In this document: piece after piece, positions 41,208 through 51,160 of the stretch
How positions within the stretch are numbered: position 1 is the stretch's first letter
Layout of the letters: each line of letters opens with the position of its first letter
DNA from: Stentor coeruleus
Taxonomy: Eukaryota > Ciliophora > Heterotrichea > Heterotrichida > Stentoridae
Reading direction: 5' to 3'
Length of the DNA: 64,000 bases
Assembly: GCA_001970955.1 (NCBI GenBank)
Contig: MPUH01000063.1
Span: 61,818 to 125,817, forward strand
The notes under the pieces: model-generated
Seen by the model: the letters and a program-made list of their open reading frames with translations, nothing else
What the model was told of the DNA's origin: nothing
The model's database searches: none
Made by a program: the position numbers and the translations under genes

Positions 41208-41360
41208 ATGAATTTCAAACAAAAAATATTGGATTTTAGTAAAGAACTCCTCAGCCAAGTAAAAAGTCACATAACCAGCGACAAAGAGTGGTTTAACATA
41301 TTGAATCTGCCCAAAGAAAGAGATCATAGGACAAACAAACCTCGATCGGACAAGGTTTAA
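41208..41360 (+). CDS. Possible 50-codon small gene
   Basis: An ORF of 50 codons: ATG at 41208, TAA at 41358. It begins MNFKQKILDFSKELLSQVKS and ends in a basic KERDHRTNKPRSDKV. It is noticeably richer in G+C, and uses codons (CTC, CTG, CGA, TCG) rarer elsewhere here than the spacer it lies in. Alternatives are a structured non-coding RNA or the remnant of a longer gene. No homology claimed. Confidence 0.35.
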   Translation: MNFKQKILDFSKELLSQVKSHITSDKEWFNILNLPKERDHRTNKPRSDKV

Positions 41361-42029
41361 ACCATCCCACCTTAGCTATTATCCACTTTAACTTTAACTT
41401 TTATTTTATATAAATTATTTAAGGCTTTATTTTCAAAATCATTAAAAATATTTTTATCTATATCATCATATCTTTAATGACTTAAGGCTTTATTTTCAAA
41501 AATTATTAAGAATATGTTTAGATATACCCTCATATCTTTATATTTCATTTTTTTCCCTAAATATTATCAAACATAGCATAGTAAATATTGATAATCCTTA
41601 GCCTAAATAATATATTATAATTATAAACCTTTAAGATTATATAAAACTAATTGTAAAACTTAAATTTATTATTAAAACCCAATCAACCGAAAAATAAATC
41701 AGAACGAAAATTTGTAATTTCGTATATTTTAAAAACTTAAATCAAGCTTTTCTAGAATCTTAAACCCCATACAATTCTAAATTTCTATTATAAAACTCTT
41801 ATCAGACTAAAATCTCCTTTAAAAAAGTTTAATTATTTCACAATTTCCAATTTTTCCGCAAAACTTCAAAAAATAATTCATTTTCAATCTTTAACTCAAG
41901 AAAAACCCCACTAAAATCTAAAATTTCCAACCAAAATAATCATCACAGCTGAAATCTGCATAAAAATTATATACCACCTCACACTCTCAATCAGAAAATA
42001 TTCTTGTCAGCCTGTTGAATCAATAATAA
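41361..42029. other. Spacer with a 63-bp tandem duplication
   Basis: ttaaggctttattttcaaaa at 41419 recurs at 41482 (period 63, later part diverged). From about 41760 the plus strand is C/A-rich and G-poor up to the next ATG. No gene. Confidence 0.6.
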
Positions 42030-42989
42030 ATGTCGAAAATCATTCTGATAACTTTATGTCTTGCCGTGTTAAGTCTATCAACATCAGTAGACAAGCCAAT
42101 AGACCCTGAAAAAGTAGATTACAATGATGTCAAACTTGTAATCGGCTCCTTCATGAACTCTTATACCAATACTGAATACAACCTAACAGACTGTTTCCCT
42201 GAGTCAATCCAAAACAAGCTAAATCAGCTAATCGCAGCATCAATCGGATACCTAGCCTTCCTTGATTTTACAAAGGTTCTTGATTGTTACGAACAGTTCC
42301 TTTACGAAATGGCTACAGCATGTGGAATTTGTGGTCTAAACCAAGTCCAAAAATCCCTTATGAATGGTATCGACGAAAAAAGTCTTTTTTGGTTTGAAAT
42401 TAACCTAGCCTATCATTCAGAAGAAATTATGGGTCTACTCGAGATTTATGCTAATGAAATCAAAAAAAATAAATACTCTGATGCTGGAGCAACATTAGGT
42501 AAAATCACAGCTATTCTAGTCCCATATGATTCAGTTTTAGGTAGTCCATTTAAATTCGACTCCATAGGATACCAAACTTGGTGGAAAGGAGCTATTTACA
42601 CCTTATCAATCAACCCTAAAAAATATGGCCCATGTGCTTATTTCTTAGGCAATTTCTCTATTGCTTCAACTAATGCAGCTGTAGATATCGACAACCTTGC
42701 TTATGGTCATTTAAGCGCTTTTAACACTTTATTTGGAGATTTATCTTCAACTCTTACTTTTTATCAGAAAAACTACACTGATGTCTGCATGTTTGAAACT
42801 TTATGGGAAAACATTGTTGAATTAGCAAGTAAAACTGGAGTTTCTGAGCTTACTGCAAGATATGCTGCAAGAGCTTTGGCAATCAATGCTGCTATTCTCA
42901 ATATTAAAAACTGTGATACAAGCTTCTATGCTTGTGGACAAGGTGTTGCCACGCTTATCAAGTATTTGCTCAACTGGTCCATCAACTAA
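42030..42989 (+). CDS. Secreted hypothetical protein
   Basis: A 319-residue protein with a signal peptide (MSKIILITLCLAVLSLSTS). The mature part is mainly helical with cysteines at irregular spacing (ATACGICGLNQ, YGPCAYFLG, NCDTSFYACGQG) and several Asn-X-Ser/Thr sites, consistent with an extracellular or vacuolar protein. No membrane span after the signal and no family recognised. The 5' part is strongly C-rich at synonymous sites. The next gene starts 20 bp after its TAA on the same strand. Confidence 0.65.
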   Translation: MSKIILITLCLAVLSLSTSVDKPIDPEKVDYNDVKLVIGSFMNSYTNTEYNLTDCFPESIQNKLNQLIAASIGYLAFLDFTKVLDCYEQFLYEMATACGICGLNQVQKSLMNGIDEKSLFWFEINLAYHSEEIMGLLEIYANEIKKNKYSDAGATLGKITAILVPYDSVLGSPFKFDSIGYQTWWKGAIYTLSINPKKYGPCAYFLGNFSIASTNAAVDIDNLAYGHLSAFNTLFGDLSSTLTFYQKNYTDVCMFETLWENIVELASKTGVSELTARYAARALAINAAILNIKNCDTSFYACGQGVATLIKYLLNWSIN

Positions 42990-43009
42990 TTTAGTTTAGT
43001 ATTAAATAG

Positions 43010-43498
43010 ATGAACGCTATACATGAATGCATTGCTAGCCTTAGAATAGTATTTACAGGTGAGACAACGTGTAGGCTTTGTTTTATCACTACACCTATTG
43101 TTTGGGTATTTGGTAGTTTTATGCTTGGGGTTAAAGCTATTACTATCTATGCCAAATATGATTTATCATCTACTACAGTTTATCTTATGTGTTTTGGCTT
43201 ACTTATGCTCCTTTGTGGGATATTCTCAGCTTCAAATGCAATCCATGTGTGTATTCAATTACCAACTTCTCATATCGCACTTAAAATCCAAAAATACGGA
43301 CAATTAATAGTCCTTAGCTTATTATTACTTCTCCAAGTATATGGATGGGTCAACATGCAATCCCTCACTCAAGAAAATATCAATTCAACAGAAGAAATTA
43401 AAGAGAACCTTTATCTCGAAGTAAAAGATCTCCTGTTATTAGAACTTATATTTTTCTTGCTTTTCGCCGTCACAACCTTAAGTTGTATAATGGTTTGA
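43010..43498 (+). CDS. Four-TM small membrane protein
   Basis: A 162-residue protein with four hydrophobic spans (about residues 25-50, 55-78, 92-112 and 140-162) and a charged loop between spans 3 and 4 (QENINSTEEIKENLYLE). The topology looks tetraspanin-like but the signature CCG loop is missing, so I give no family. It ends in TGA, with an in-frame TAA two codons later (TGA ATA TAA); if TGA were read as Trp the protein would gain only Trp-Ile. It sits 20 bp after the secreted protein gene and converges on the DOT1-like gene. Confidence 0.6.
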   Translation: MNAIHECIASLRIVFTGETTCRLCFITTPIVWVFGSFMLGVKAITIYAKYDLSSTTVYLMCFGLLMLLCGIFSASNAIHVCIQLPTSHIALKIQKYGQLIVLSLLLLLQVYGWVNMQSLTQENINSTEEIKENLYLEVKDLLLLELIFFLLFAVTTLSCIMV

Positions 43499-43544
43499 AT
43501 ATAAAAACCCCAAAGCAAAATTGAATACCTAAATTAATTAGCTA

Positions 43545-45015
43545 TCAGACGATTTTTTCTAATATGTAAACTCCAGTCTTGCCCCAGGTCATTTTAACCC
43601 TAATGCTATATTTAACTTCAAAAATATCATTTTGTGGAAAGCTTTTAAGTGTTATGAATCTAGCCCCTTTCTTTAAAAGATAACTTTTTTCTAAAATTCC
43701 TTCTATGAGTTCATTAGGGAAACATATACTACTTGAAAACAATACATCAGCATCAGACCAATCTATATCTAACATGCTACCATGTTTTACATCAATTTCT
43801 GGGCCTGATGGGATTAAAGATTTGAGGTTTATCATTGTATTTGAACATGCTTCGTAGAGTTTATCAAGATATTCAACACCTGCTACTTTTTTAAGATCTG
43901 GATAGAGAAGGGCCATTGCTCCCATACATTTACCAGCACCACATCCTAAGTCCCAGAATGTTTCACCTGGTTGAGGTTTACAGAGTCCAAAAACAGGGGC
44001 CATATGAACAAAATCGATTTCTCCGTAAGTGAATTCGGATTTACCTGAGACCATAAGACGTTTACGCTCACTTTGTGAGATGGAACTTCCTTCAACTTTT
44101 GAGAAGACTTGTTTAAATATTTCGAGCTTTTCAGCGATTGGACCAGAGAGTAGGTTTTCTTCAAGGACTTCTCTTTTGCTGATTTTGAAATTTAGAGGCT
44201 CGGTTGATGAGTTTTTTATGCCAATATAGCAAACCTGGCTAGAATACTTCCAATCATCTGTGTCAATACAAAACCTCAATGGTTCTTCACTTTTCTCATC
44301 AATAACCGTCAGCTTAGCTATCTCCCTTGAACTTGGTTTCCTAGTAAAATTTCTCTTTAATATTTCATCATATGGGTCAGGGTCAAAATAACTCCCAAGT
44401 TCCACAACAAAATCCTCAGGGTCAGCAATTCTATCAACTTTATAAACCCCTGCGTTCCATGTATGCTCATCTTCATTAGGAAAATATAAACTACCACTAG
44501 CATACAATTGAGTATATCCATATCCTGGGGTTAAAATAATTTCAATTCTACTTTCTCCAGGGTTTTCAATGCGAAATTTAAAGTATTTCCATTTTTCTAA
44601 TACCCCTTCTGCAGAATCAGATAATTGTATAGACTCAGGAATACTTTCTTGCTTGTAAACAACAGAAAAAGTATTTAAACCAGGTTTGTAAGCATAAATA
44701 CCAATATAGTATATCCCTTCCTTAAACTCAAGATCTTCAGGGTGGATTTGAAGCTTGTCTGGACCAATATTGGTAGATTTCCACGTGTAAGTGTCTAGAA
44801 TGTGGATTACCTTGAGTTACTTTTGCGCAAGTGCGGGAAACGTAGATATCAGGGTCACTTTCTTCGTTGCAAGGCTCGGCGCTAAGTGATTTTTACATTA
44901 CAGTGAGCATTTTTGATGTGTCTTCTATGCGGAGAGTGAAGTATGCAAATGTATTTCCTTCAGCTGTGCTTATCATGGGCTTCTCAGGTTCTAGAAGTGG
45001 CCAGGATTCTTCCAT
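43545..45015 (-). CDS. PPC-repeat / DOT1-like methyltransferase
   Basis: A 479-residue protein from exons 45015-44897, 44881-44811 and 44794-43545. The C-terminal half is a SAM-dependent methyltransferase of DOT1 type: ETFWDLGCGAGKCMGAMALL (SAM motif I), GVEYLDKLYEAC (acidic ribose loop) and DADVLFSSSICFPNELIEGI, the DOT1-like substrate motif. DOT1 methylates lysine 79 of histone H3. The N-terminal half reads as two beta-sandwich repeats like the PPC domain (YFTLRIEDTSKMLTV and, in the second repeat, YFKFRIENPGESRIEIILTP), unusual in front of a nuclear methyltransferase. It stops at TGA followed at once by TAG. Confidence 0.8.
44795..44810 (-). other. 16-nt intron in DOT1-like gene
   Basis: On the minus strand it reads gtaatccacattctag, 16 nt, with A at position 10. 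Only its removal moves the frame from CAKVTQ into DTYTWKSTNIGP, which stays open to the methyltransferase domain. Confidence 0.85.
44882..44896 (-). other. 15-nt intron in DOT1-like gene
   Basis: On the minus strand it reads gtaaaaatcacttag, with A at position 10. Read through it gives a TAA; removal joins KMLTV to AEPCNEESD. Confidence 0.88.
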
Positions 45016-45298
45016 TTATTTTTTATTATATACTTAATAGAAATTGAATGTAATAAAAGGTAATATTTTATTTTTGGGATAAAATTATGAATTACAGTAA
45101 TGTTTAATCGTTAAAAAAAATCTAGTATTCTAAGTTATAATCAATATAATTTAGATTTTTGGGTAGTATTTAATATAATGAAATAAGTTAAAATCTTATT
45201 ATGAATATTTTATATTGATAATTAAACCAGTTTTTTTTAATCCAGACAGTTTTATATATATAATTTATAATAAAAATATCCTAATAATAAACTTATGC

Positions 45299-45934
45299 TT
45301 AGAAGAATGCTCTTGGTCTGCTGTTCAAATAGTTCTTAAGTCCATGAGAAGATTCTCTAAATCTAGTCATAAAAGAGTTTAGCTTTGGTGCATGGGTTGC
45401 AACTAAATGAGAATACTTATTGCCAAAGTCGTCTTTCAGCATAAAGTCATAAATTGTTTCAAAAATTTCAAAGTCTGCCCTGGTGACTTTATTCCCCACA
45501 AACCATCCATTCCCTCCATTATTCTTGACAAGCCTTGCTTCAATAAGCTTAAGCCATTCAACCATAGAAGTGCTCATTTCTCTATCATAAGTTTCCAAAT
45601 CTTTTTGAAATAGCATCTTTAAGAAATATTGAACTATATCACTTCTTAAGTCGCAAATAGATTCAACAAGATACTCATCATAATGATTTGATGTGCCATA
45701 ACCTAATTTTTGAGCAACGTATCTACTTATACTTCTGCTTTGGGCCAATCTAAGCCCATCCATTTCTAGAACGGGTAGCTCAGAGAATTCACATAGTCCG
45801 CTGGCTTGAACTGAAGGCCATTCATGAAACTGCACACGACGATCTGTAAAATGTGTCCCGTGATAATGGAACATCATTCTGATAGCCTCTGCACGCCCAT
45901 ATGCATCGAAGTAATGAAAGGTAATGGCAGACAT
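45299..45934 (-). CDS. Glutathione S-transferase, sigma-like
   Basis: A 211-residue cytosolic enzyme that conjugates glutathione to electrophiles. The N-terminal thioredoxin-like domain has the catalytic Tyr in ITFHYFDAYGRAEAIRMMF, the cis-Pro in FSELPVLEMDG and the glutathione site QSRSISRYVAQKLG. The helical C-terminal domain holds the N-capping FVGNKVTRADFEIFE motif. The length and the FDAYGRAE start match sigma-class and related alveolate GSTs. Single exon, TAA stop. Confidence 0.92.
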   Translation of the reverse strand: MSAITFHYFDAYGRAEAIRMMFHYHGTHFTDRRVQFHEWPSVQASGLCEFSELPVLEMDGLRLAQSRSISRYVAQKLGYGTSNHYDEYLVESICDLRSDIVQYFLKMLFQKDLETYDREMSTSMVEWLKLIEARLVKNNGGNGWFVGNKVTRADFEIFETIYDFMLKDDFGNKYSHLVATHAPKLNSFMTRFRESSHGLKNYLNSRPRAFF

Positions 45935-46471
45935 TATTATATAACCATTAAAATTAGGCTAAATATATTGGAAGGCTTCGAAGTCTATGGGATATAAAGA
46001 TTTTTTTTATGTTTTATATTAATTTGCCCTTTGGTGTTGCTGAGTTTTTGAGAGTTTTAGAAGGTTTTCAGCTTAAATGATGAGTGCTAACGGCTGATAA
46101 ACTAATGACAGTTAAAAAAATATATTAAAATTGTTAGGGTAATAAAAAATGAGGTTAAGCTTTAGGTAGCTTTTTGGGTTATGAGTTAAGTTGCTTAGAG
46201 GCTTTAGGGATATTGGGTGTTAAAAGATTTTTTTGTAGAAAATTTAGATTTTATTAGTTTTATGTTATATGTGGAATAATGAATGATAAGGGTTTTATAG
46301 AATTTTTTATGACAAGTTATGATATTTTGGCAAGCAAGATTTGGTTATGTATAGAATATTGATAATAAGGTAATGAATTATATTTTTCATAAATGTAATA
46401 ATATTAAAAAAGTATTTTATAGGTATACAGTGTTTCTGCTAATAACTAATTTTATTAATTTGCAGCTGATT
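45935..46471. other. Spacer upstream of GST
   Basis: G/T-rich plus strand to about 46330, then AT-rich. No gene. Confidence 0.5.
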
Positions 46472-48017
46472 CTACACCCATTCATCTAAATCTTCTGGTG
46501 CATCAACAGCTACTTCTGTTAAATCAGAATCGCTATCAACTTCATTTTCTAAATCTTCTTCAGATCCATCATTAGAAGTTTCAGCTTCATCTGGTACCCA
46601 AGTATCTACGTCCATTGAGGTTTCGATATCATCTTCAGCTTCAGTATCTTCAGTTTCATCGGCAGGAGTCTCTGCTTCATCTGGAACCCAAGCATCTACA
46701 TCCATTGAAGTTTCAGTATCAGCTTCAACAACTTCTTCTTCCTCAGTTTCACCTTCGTCAATAGGTGTTTCAGCTTCATCTGGAACCCAAGTATCAACAT
46801 CCATAGAAGTTTCAGTATCAGTATCAACTTCAACAACTTCTTCTTCCTCAGTTTCACCTTCGTCAATAGGTGTTTCAGCTTCATCTGGAACCCAAGTATC
46901 TACATCCATTGAAGTTTCAACGACTTCTTCTTCCTCTTCAGTTTCATCTATAGGTGTCTCAGCTTCATCTGGAACCCAAGTGTCTACATCCATAGAAGTT
47001 TCGATATCATCTTCAATCGCTTCATCTTCCTCAGTTTCAGCTTCATCAATAGGTGTCTCAGCTTCATCTGGAACCCAAGTGTCAACATCCATAGAAGTTT
47101 CGATATCATCTTCAGTCACTTCATTTTCCTCAGTTTCAGCTTCATCAATAGGTGTCTCAGCTTCATCTGGAACCCAAGTATCTACATCCATAGAAGTTTC
47201 GATATCATCTTCTTCAGCTTCACCATCATCTGCAGGTGTATCAGCTTCATCAGGAACCCAAGTATCTACATCCATTGAAGTTTCAATATCATCTTCCTCA
47301 GCTTCACCATCATCATCAGCTGGAGTATCAGCTTCATCAGGAACCCAAGTGTCTNGAAGTTTCAATATCATCTTCCTCAGCTTCACCATCATCTGCAGGT
47401 GTGTCAGCTTCATCAGGAACCCAAGTATCTACATCCATAGAAGTTTCAATATCATCTTCCTCAACTTCACCATCATCAGCAGGTGTATCAGCTTCATCAG
47501 GAACCCAAGTATCAACATCCATAGAAGTTTCAATATCATCTTCCTCAGCTTCACCATCATCAGCTGGTGTATCAGCTTCATCTGGAACCCAAGTATCAAC
47601 ATCCATAGAAGTTTCAATATCATCTTCTTCACCATCATCAGCAGGAGTATCAGCTTCATCTGGAACCCAAGTATCAACATCCATAGAAGTCTCTATACCA
47701 TCATCTATTTCAAAGTCAATATTAAATATATCCAAGAATGGATTAGAAACTTGTACAAGTATCGTCTCAGTAAGAAGTGATATAGCTTGATCCTCAATAG
47801 TTGTATCCTCTGAGTCATCTACTTCTATAATCTCTTCATTAATTTCATCTTCTACAGTTTCCTCTTCCGAATTATCTTCTAATACATCTATAATATCATC
47901 AGAAAGGTTGTCTTCTTCACCCTCACTAAGTTTTAGCTGTATCTGCATTAAGGGTTTTTGATCTAGAAAATTTCTTGACAGCACTGCGTTCGCTAACAAA
48001 ATAACGAATACTATCAT
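46472..48017 (-). CDS. Secreted acidic repeat protein
   Basis: The gene reads from 48017 toward 46472 and is broken by an assembly gap (N at 47355) inside the repeats, so its true length is unknown. It starts with a short signal peptide (MIVFVILLANAVLS), followed by an acidic stretch and then at least 13 copies of a roughly 26-31-residue unit. The core is ETSMDVDTWVPDEA, followed by a variable acidic linker (TPADDGEAEEDDI, TPIDEGETEEEEVVE). It closes with DAPEDLDEWV. Such a strongly negative, Trp-punctuated secreted protein could bind calcium, as in extracellular matrix or granule content; this is inference. TAG stop. Confidence 0.8.
46560..47700. repeat. Coding minisatellite, units of about 78-93 bp
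   Basis: Tandem coding repeats of the acidic protein, carrying the marker ggaacccaagt(a/g)tc once per unit. Units near 47700 are shortest and most alike; those near 46600 are longer and more diverged. The copy number across the N at 47355 cannot be trusted. Confidence 0.88.
47355..47355. other. Assembly gap inside repeats
   Basis: A single N. The sequence on both sides is repeat unit and the frame does not match across it, so the repeat array is probably collapsed or misjoined here. Confidence 0.9.
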
Positions 48018-48809
48018 TTATTATGGTAGTAAATATGTCTAATATATGAAAATCATTTATATTTATTTGGAGTAATTATTGTATAACATAAAACTAATTA
48101 GGCATTTAAACTTGATAATTTTAAATTAAAACTCAATTAAGCAAGAATATTACATACTGTAACTTGCAGATTTCATTCTCTATTATTATTTTCCCACTTT
48201 TTTGCTATATGCATTACAGCATTTAAACCAGGTTTAGTAATTTTCGCACTTTGAATATTTTACTTGAAAATATAAAAGTCACCCTTATTATATCACCAAA
48301 TTTATTGCCCAAATGCTAAAAAAAACTAATTTTAATCATACTCTATCTTTACTATCTCATACACCAAAATACAAACTTTAACATAAAAAACAATTAACAA
48401 TCCCCCATATCCAATATAGCTAACAACTCATCATCTAACAAATAATCAAACTATTATTTTAATTTTCTTACAGATAATCCATGTGTTTATTTATAATTTT
48501 CCCTTATATCCTATAAACTCTCCAATTCACAACAACTAAAACCAAAATATTTTTTATATAATTCACAACATAATATAATCAAATCAAAAAATATGTTTCT
48601 AGCATAATTTCTAACACCCTAGAAGGAAAATTCATCATCTGATACCCTATCATTTATTTTTTATCTCTCTCTATCGCATATCCCAAATGCATAAATCATT
48701 CAAGTTTTTTATAAAACCAGGATATTCTTTCTTTTAATCAGTAAACAAATAAAAACCCTAAATATTTCCAATTCTATCACTAGATCACTAAATCCAACAA
48801 GAAATATAA
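48018..48809. other. Spacer upstream of UBC9
   Basis: AT-rich. From about 48300 the plus strand is C/A-rich and G-poor up to the UBC9 start. No gene. Confidence 0.5.
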
Positions 48810-49307
48810 ATGGCGGGTAAAAATACAATAGTGACTGGAAGACTTCTTGAAGAACGGAAACTATGGCGTAGAGATCGTCCATATGGTTTTTACGCAAAGC
48901 CGACTATAAACAAAAATGGAAGTTTAAACCTTATAAGATGGGAATGTGGTATTCCTGGTAAAATTGGGACAATATGGGATGGGGCTATATACAAACTTTT
49001 TATAGACTTTAATGATGAGTATCCTTCAAAACCCCCAAAATGTAAATTTGAAAAAGTTCTTTTTCATCCTAATGTTTATCCATCAGGGACTATATGTTTG
49101 AGTATATTAAATGAAGATGAAGATTGGAGACCAAGTATAACAATAAAACAGATTTTGATTGGGATACAAGATCTACTTGATTCACCTAATCCTAAAAGCC
49201 CAGCTCAATCAAGGCCATATCAAATGTATATAAAAGATTTTCAAGCATACAAAGCTAAAGTTCGGGAACAAATTGAAGAAATAAATCGTGAATCGAGGAA
49301 AAGTTAA
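48810..49307 (+). CDS. UBC9: SUMO-conjugating enzyme UBC9
   Basis: A 165-residue E2 enzyme that transfers SUMO to lysines. The sequence follows UBC9 nearly throughout: [51 protein letters not shown], then the active-site Cys in [20 protein letters not shown]. The five-residue UBC9 insertion (NEDEDW) that separates it from ubiquitin E2s is present. The C-terminal helix continues a few residues longer than in animals. Single exon, ATG at 48810, TAA stop, converging on FEN1 with 46 bp between the stops. Confidence 0.95.
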   Translation: MAGKNTIVTGRLLEERKLWRRDRPYGFYAKPTINKNGSLNLIRWECGIPGKIGTIWDGAIYKLFIDFNDEYPSKPPKCKFEKVLFHPNVYPSGTICLSILNEDEDWRPSITIKQILIGIQDLLDSPNPKSPAQSRPYQMYIKDFQAYKAKVREQIEEINRESRKS

Positions 49308-49353
49308 AAAATATAATCTAAATCTGTGGTTTCTAATAATTTATAATCAAAAA

Positions 49354-50997
49354 TTAACTAAGAAATTTAAAAATTTTCCTCTTAGTATCCTCTTCAGACT
49401 CATTTGGTCTTTTTGAAGGCAGGGTAAGAAAATTATCGATTTTTGGCTGATTACCTATATGAGATTTCTTCAGCCTTTTCATTGAGTTCTCTATACGGCT
49501 CACACTAAATCCTTTCGACCCAACAAGGAAATCTTTGAGTTTTTCTTCATCTGGAGGGTTCCAAGAAAATTCTAAACTATCAGCACTTATAACATTTGGT
49601 TTGCAAAACAGTTTTCTAGCTTCATCAAAAGGAAAATCATCAGGGACGATATATTTTTGGCTATTTGTAGTTTCAATAAACTCAACAATTGTCTCGATTT
49701 TAGAACATTGTTTTATTAGATTATAAGCTTTAGCTGCACCGATACCAGTGATTGTTTTGCAATAATCACAACCTAATAAAATACAAAGGTCAACAAATTC
49801 ATTATATGTAAAATCAAGTTGTTCAAGAACAGAAGCGAAATTTATTTCGATGATTGGGTTTTTTTTATTATTAAAACCCCTAAGGAGAAATAAAGATCCA
49901 AATGCTAATGCGTCCATATCTTCAGATGCTACAGCAAAAGCTTTTCCACCTTTAACAAGCTCAGCACATTGAGCTTCTGCTTCAGATGGTGCCTGTATTA
50001 CAGGAACACCCATATAAATTAACATTTCTCTTACATCTTCTATCATTTCTGGAGTTATTGTTGTGATCCTTTTCATGTTCTTGTGAACTTCTTCCATGTT
50101 TTCTAATTACAACTTACTACAACCATTGTTTTCCATACATGTTACTATTTGCTCTAATTGCTTTGTCATACCAACATCTTCTTCATCACTTTCACCAAAA
50201 CACATATAGTCCATACCGCATATCTCTCCAATTGGCTCTATTACAATTTCATTTATCCTTGCCCTTAAAGAATTCTCAATTTCATCCAATTCAGCCCCGT
50301 AGTTTTTCTTTTGGATCATTTGCCATTGTCGCCGACTGAGCTTTTTTTTGATTTTTTTCTCGTTTTTCTCATCTTTTTCGTTTTCTTCAACATTCTCCTC
50401 ATCTTTTTTCTCTTTTTCTTGCATTTCCTGCTTCTCCTGCTTTTCCTGTTTCTCTTGTTTTTCTTGCTTCCCAATTTTTTTCTTTTCTCCATTTTTCTTG
50501 TTTTTTTTAATTTTTTTTTTCTCTTCTTCAGGATTTTTTTTCACTTCCTCAACCATTTTTGTTTCTTCAACAATATTTTTGTTCTCTTCTTCAGGATTCT
50601 CATTGTTTTTAGTTTCTTCAGGGTTTTCTGGGTTTAAAGAGTTCTTATTTTGAGCTAAAATTTTGTTTCTTGCTTGGAATTTACTAGTTTTTCTCCTTTT
50701 GAGCTCTGATAATTTTAACTCTGGAGCTGTACCATCAAGAACCCATATAGGTTTTATACCATTATCTAAGAATTGGATTGTCCTATAATATATTCCCATT
50801 AAGTGACTTGTAAGATTACCTGATTCATCTGTTAGAAAATTATGATGGGAGCTGTTTTGAGTGGCAATTAAAAATTGGTACATTGCAGTTGAAGCATCAC
50901 AAGCTATGATTTTACCAAAGTATGAGTCTAGAGTCACTTTTCTTACAGCTTTTGAGGACTTTTCGTTGATGATGTTCATTAGCTGCTTGATCCCCAT
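49354..50997 (-). CDS. FEN1: Flap endonuclease 1 with a large arch insertion
   Basis: A 542-residue structure-specific nuclease that removes 5' flaps in replication and repair. Exons are 50997-50118 and 50102-49354. The N-domain MGIKQLMNIINEK, ACDASTAMYQFL and VLDGTAPELK carries the first metal ligands. The I-domain PSEAEAQCAEL, ASEDMDALAFG and LLGCDYCKTITGIG carries the rest. QPKIDNFL near the end is a canonical PCNA-binding PIP box. The family is normally about 380 residues. The excess is a Lys/Glu-rich segment of roughly 150-180 residues (about 115-295) in the helical arch region, followed by KKLSRRQWQMIQKKNYGAEL. TAA stop. Confidence 0.93.
50103..50117 (-). other. 15-nt intron in FEN1
   Basis: On the minus strand it reads gtaagttgtaattag, with A at position 10. 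Retained it gives TAA after NNGCSKL; removed, the frame enters the MEEVHKNMKRIT helix and the I-domain. Confidence 0.93.
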
Positions 50998-51160
50998 ATT
51001 AATATGGGGGGGCTATAAATTGATAAAGGCTATAATTTCGATATTAAGTAAATATGATTTATTTAGGATAATAAGTTTTAGATTTTGCTTTTGATATGTA
51101 CAGATATGAATATAATTTAATCAAAAACTTTTTCTATTACCCAAACTCTACATAATAAAA

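Noticed and set aside
46980-47790. Long plus-strand ORFs rich in Ser/Ala/Val opposite the acidic protein
   Set aside because: They are antisense readings of the repeat array; the minus strand has a signal peptide and a terminal domain.
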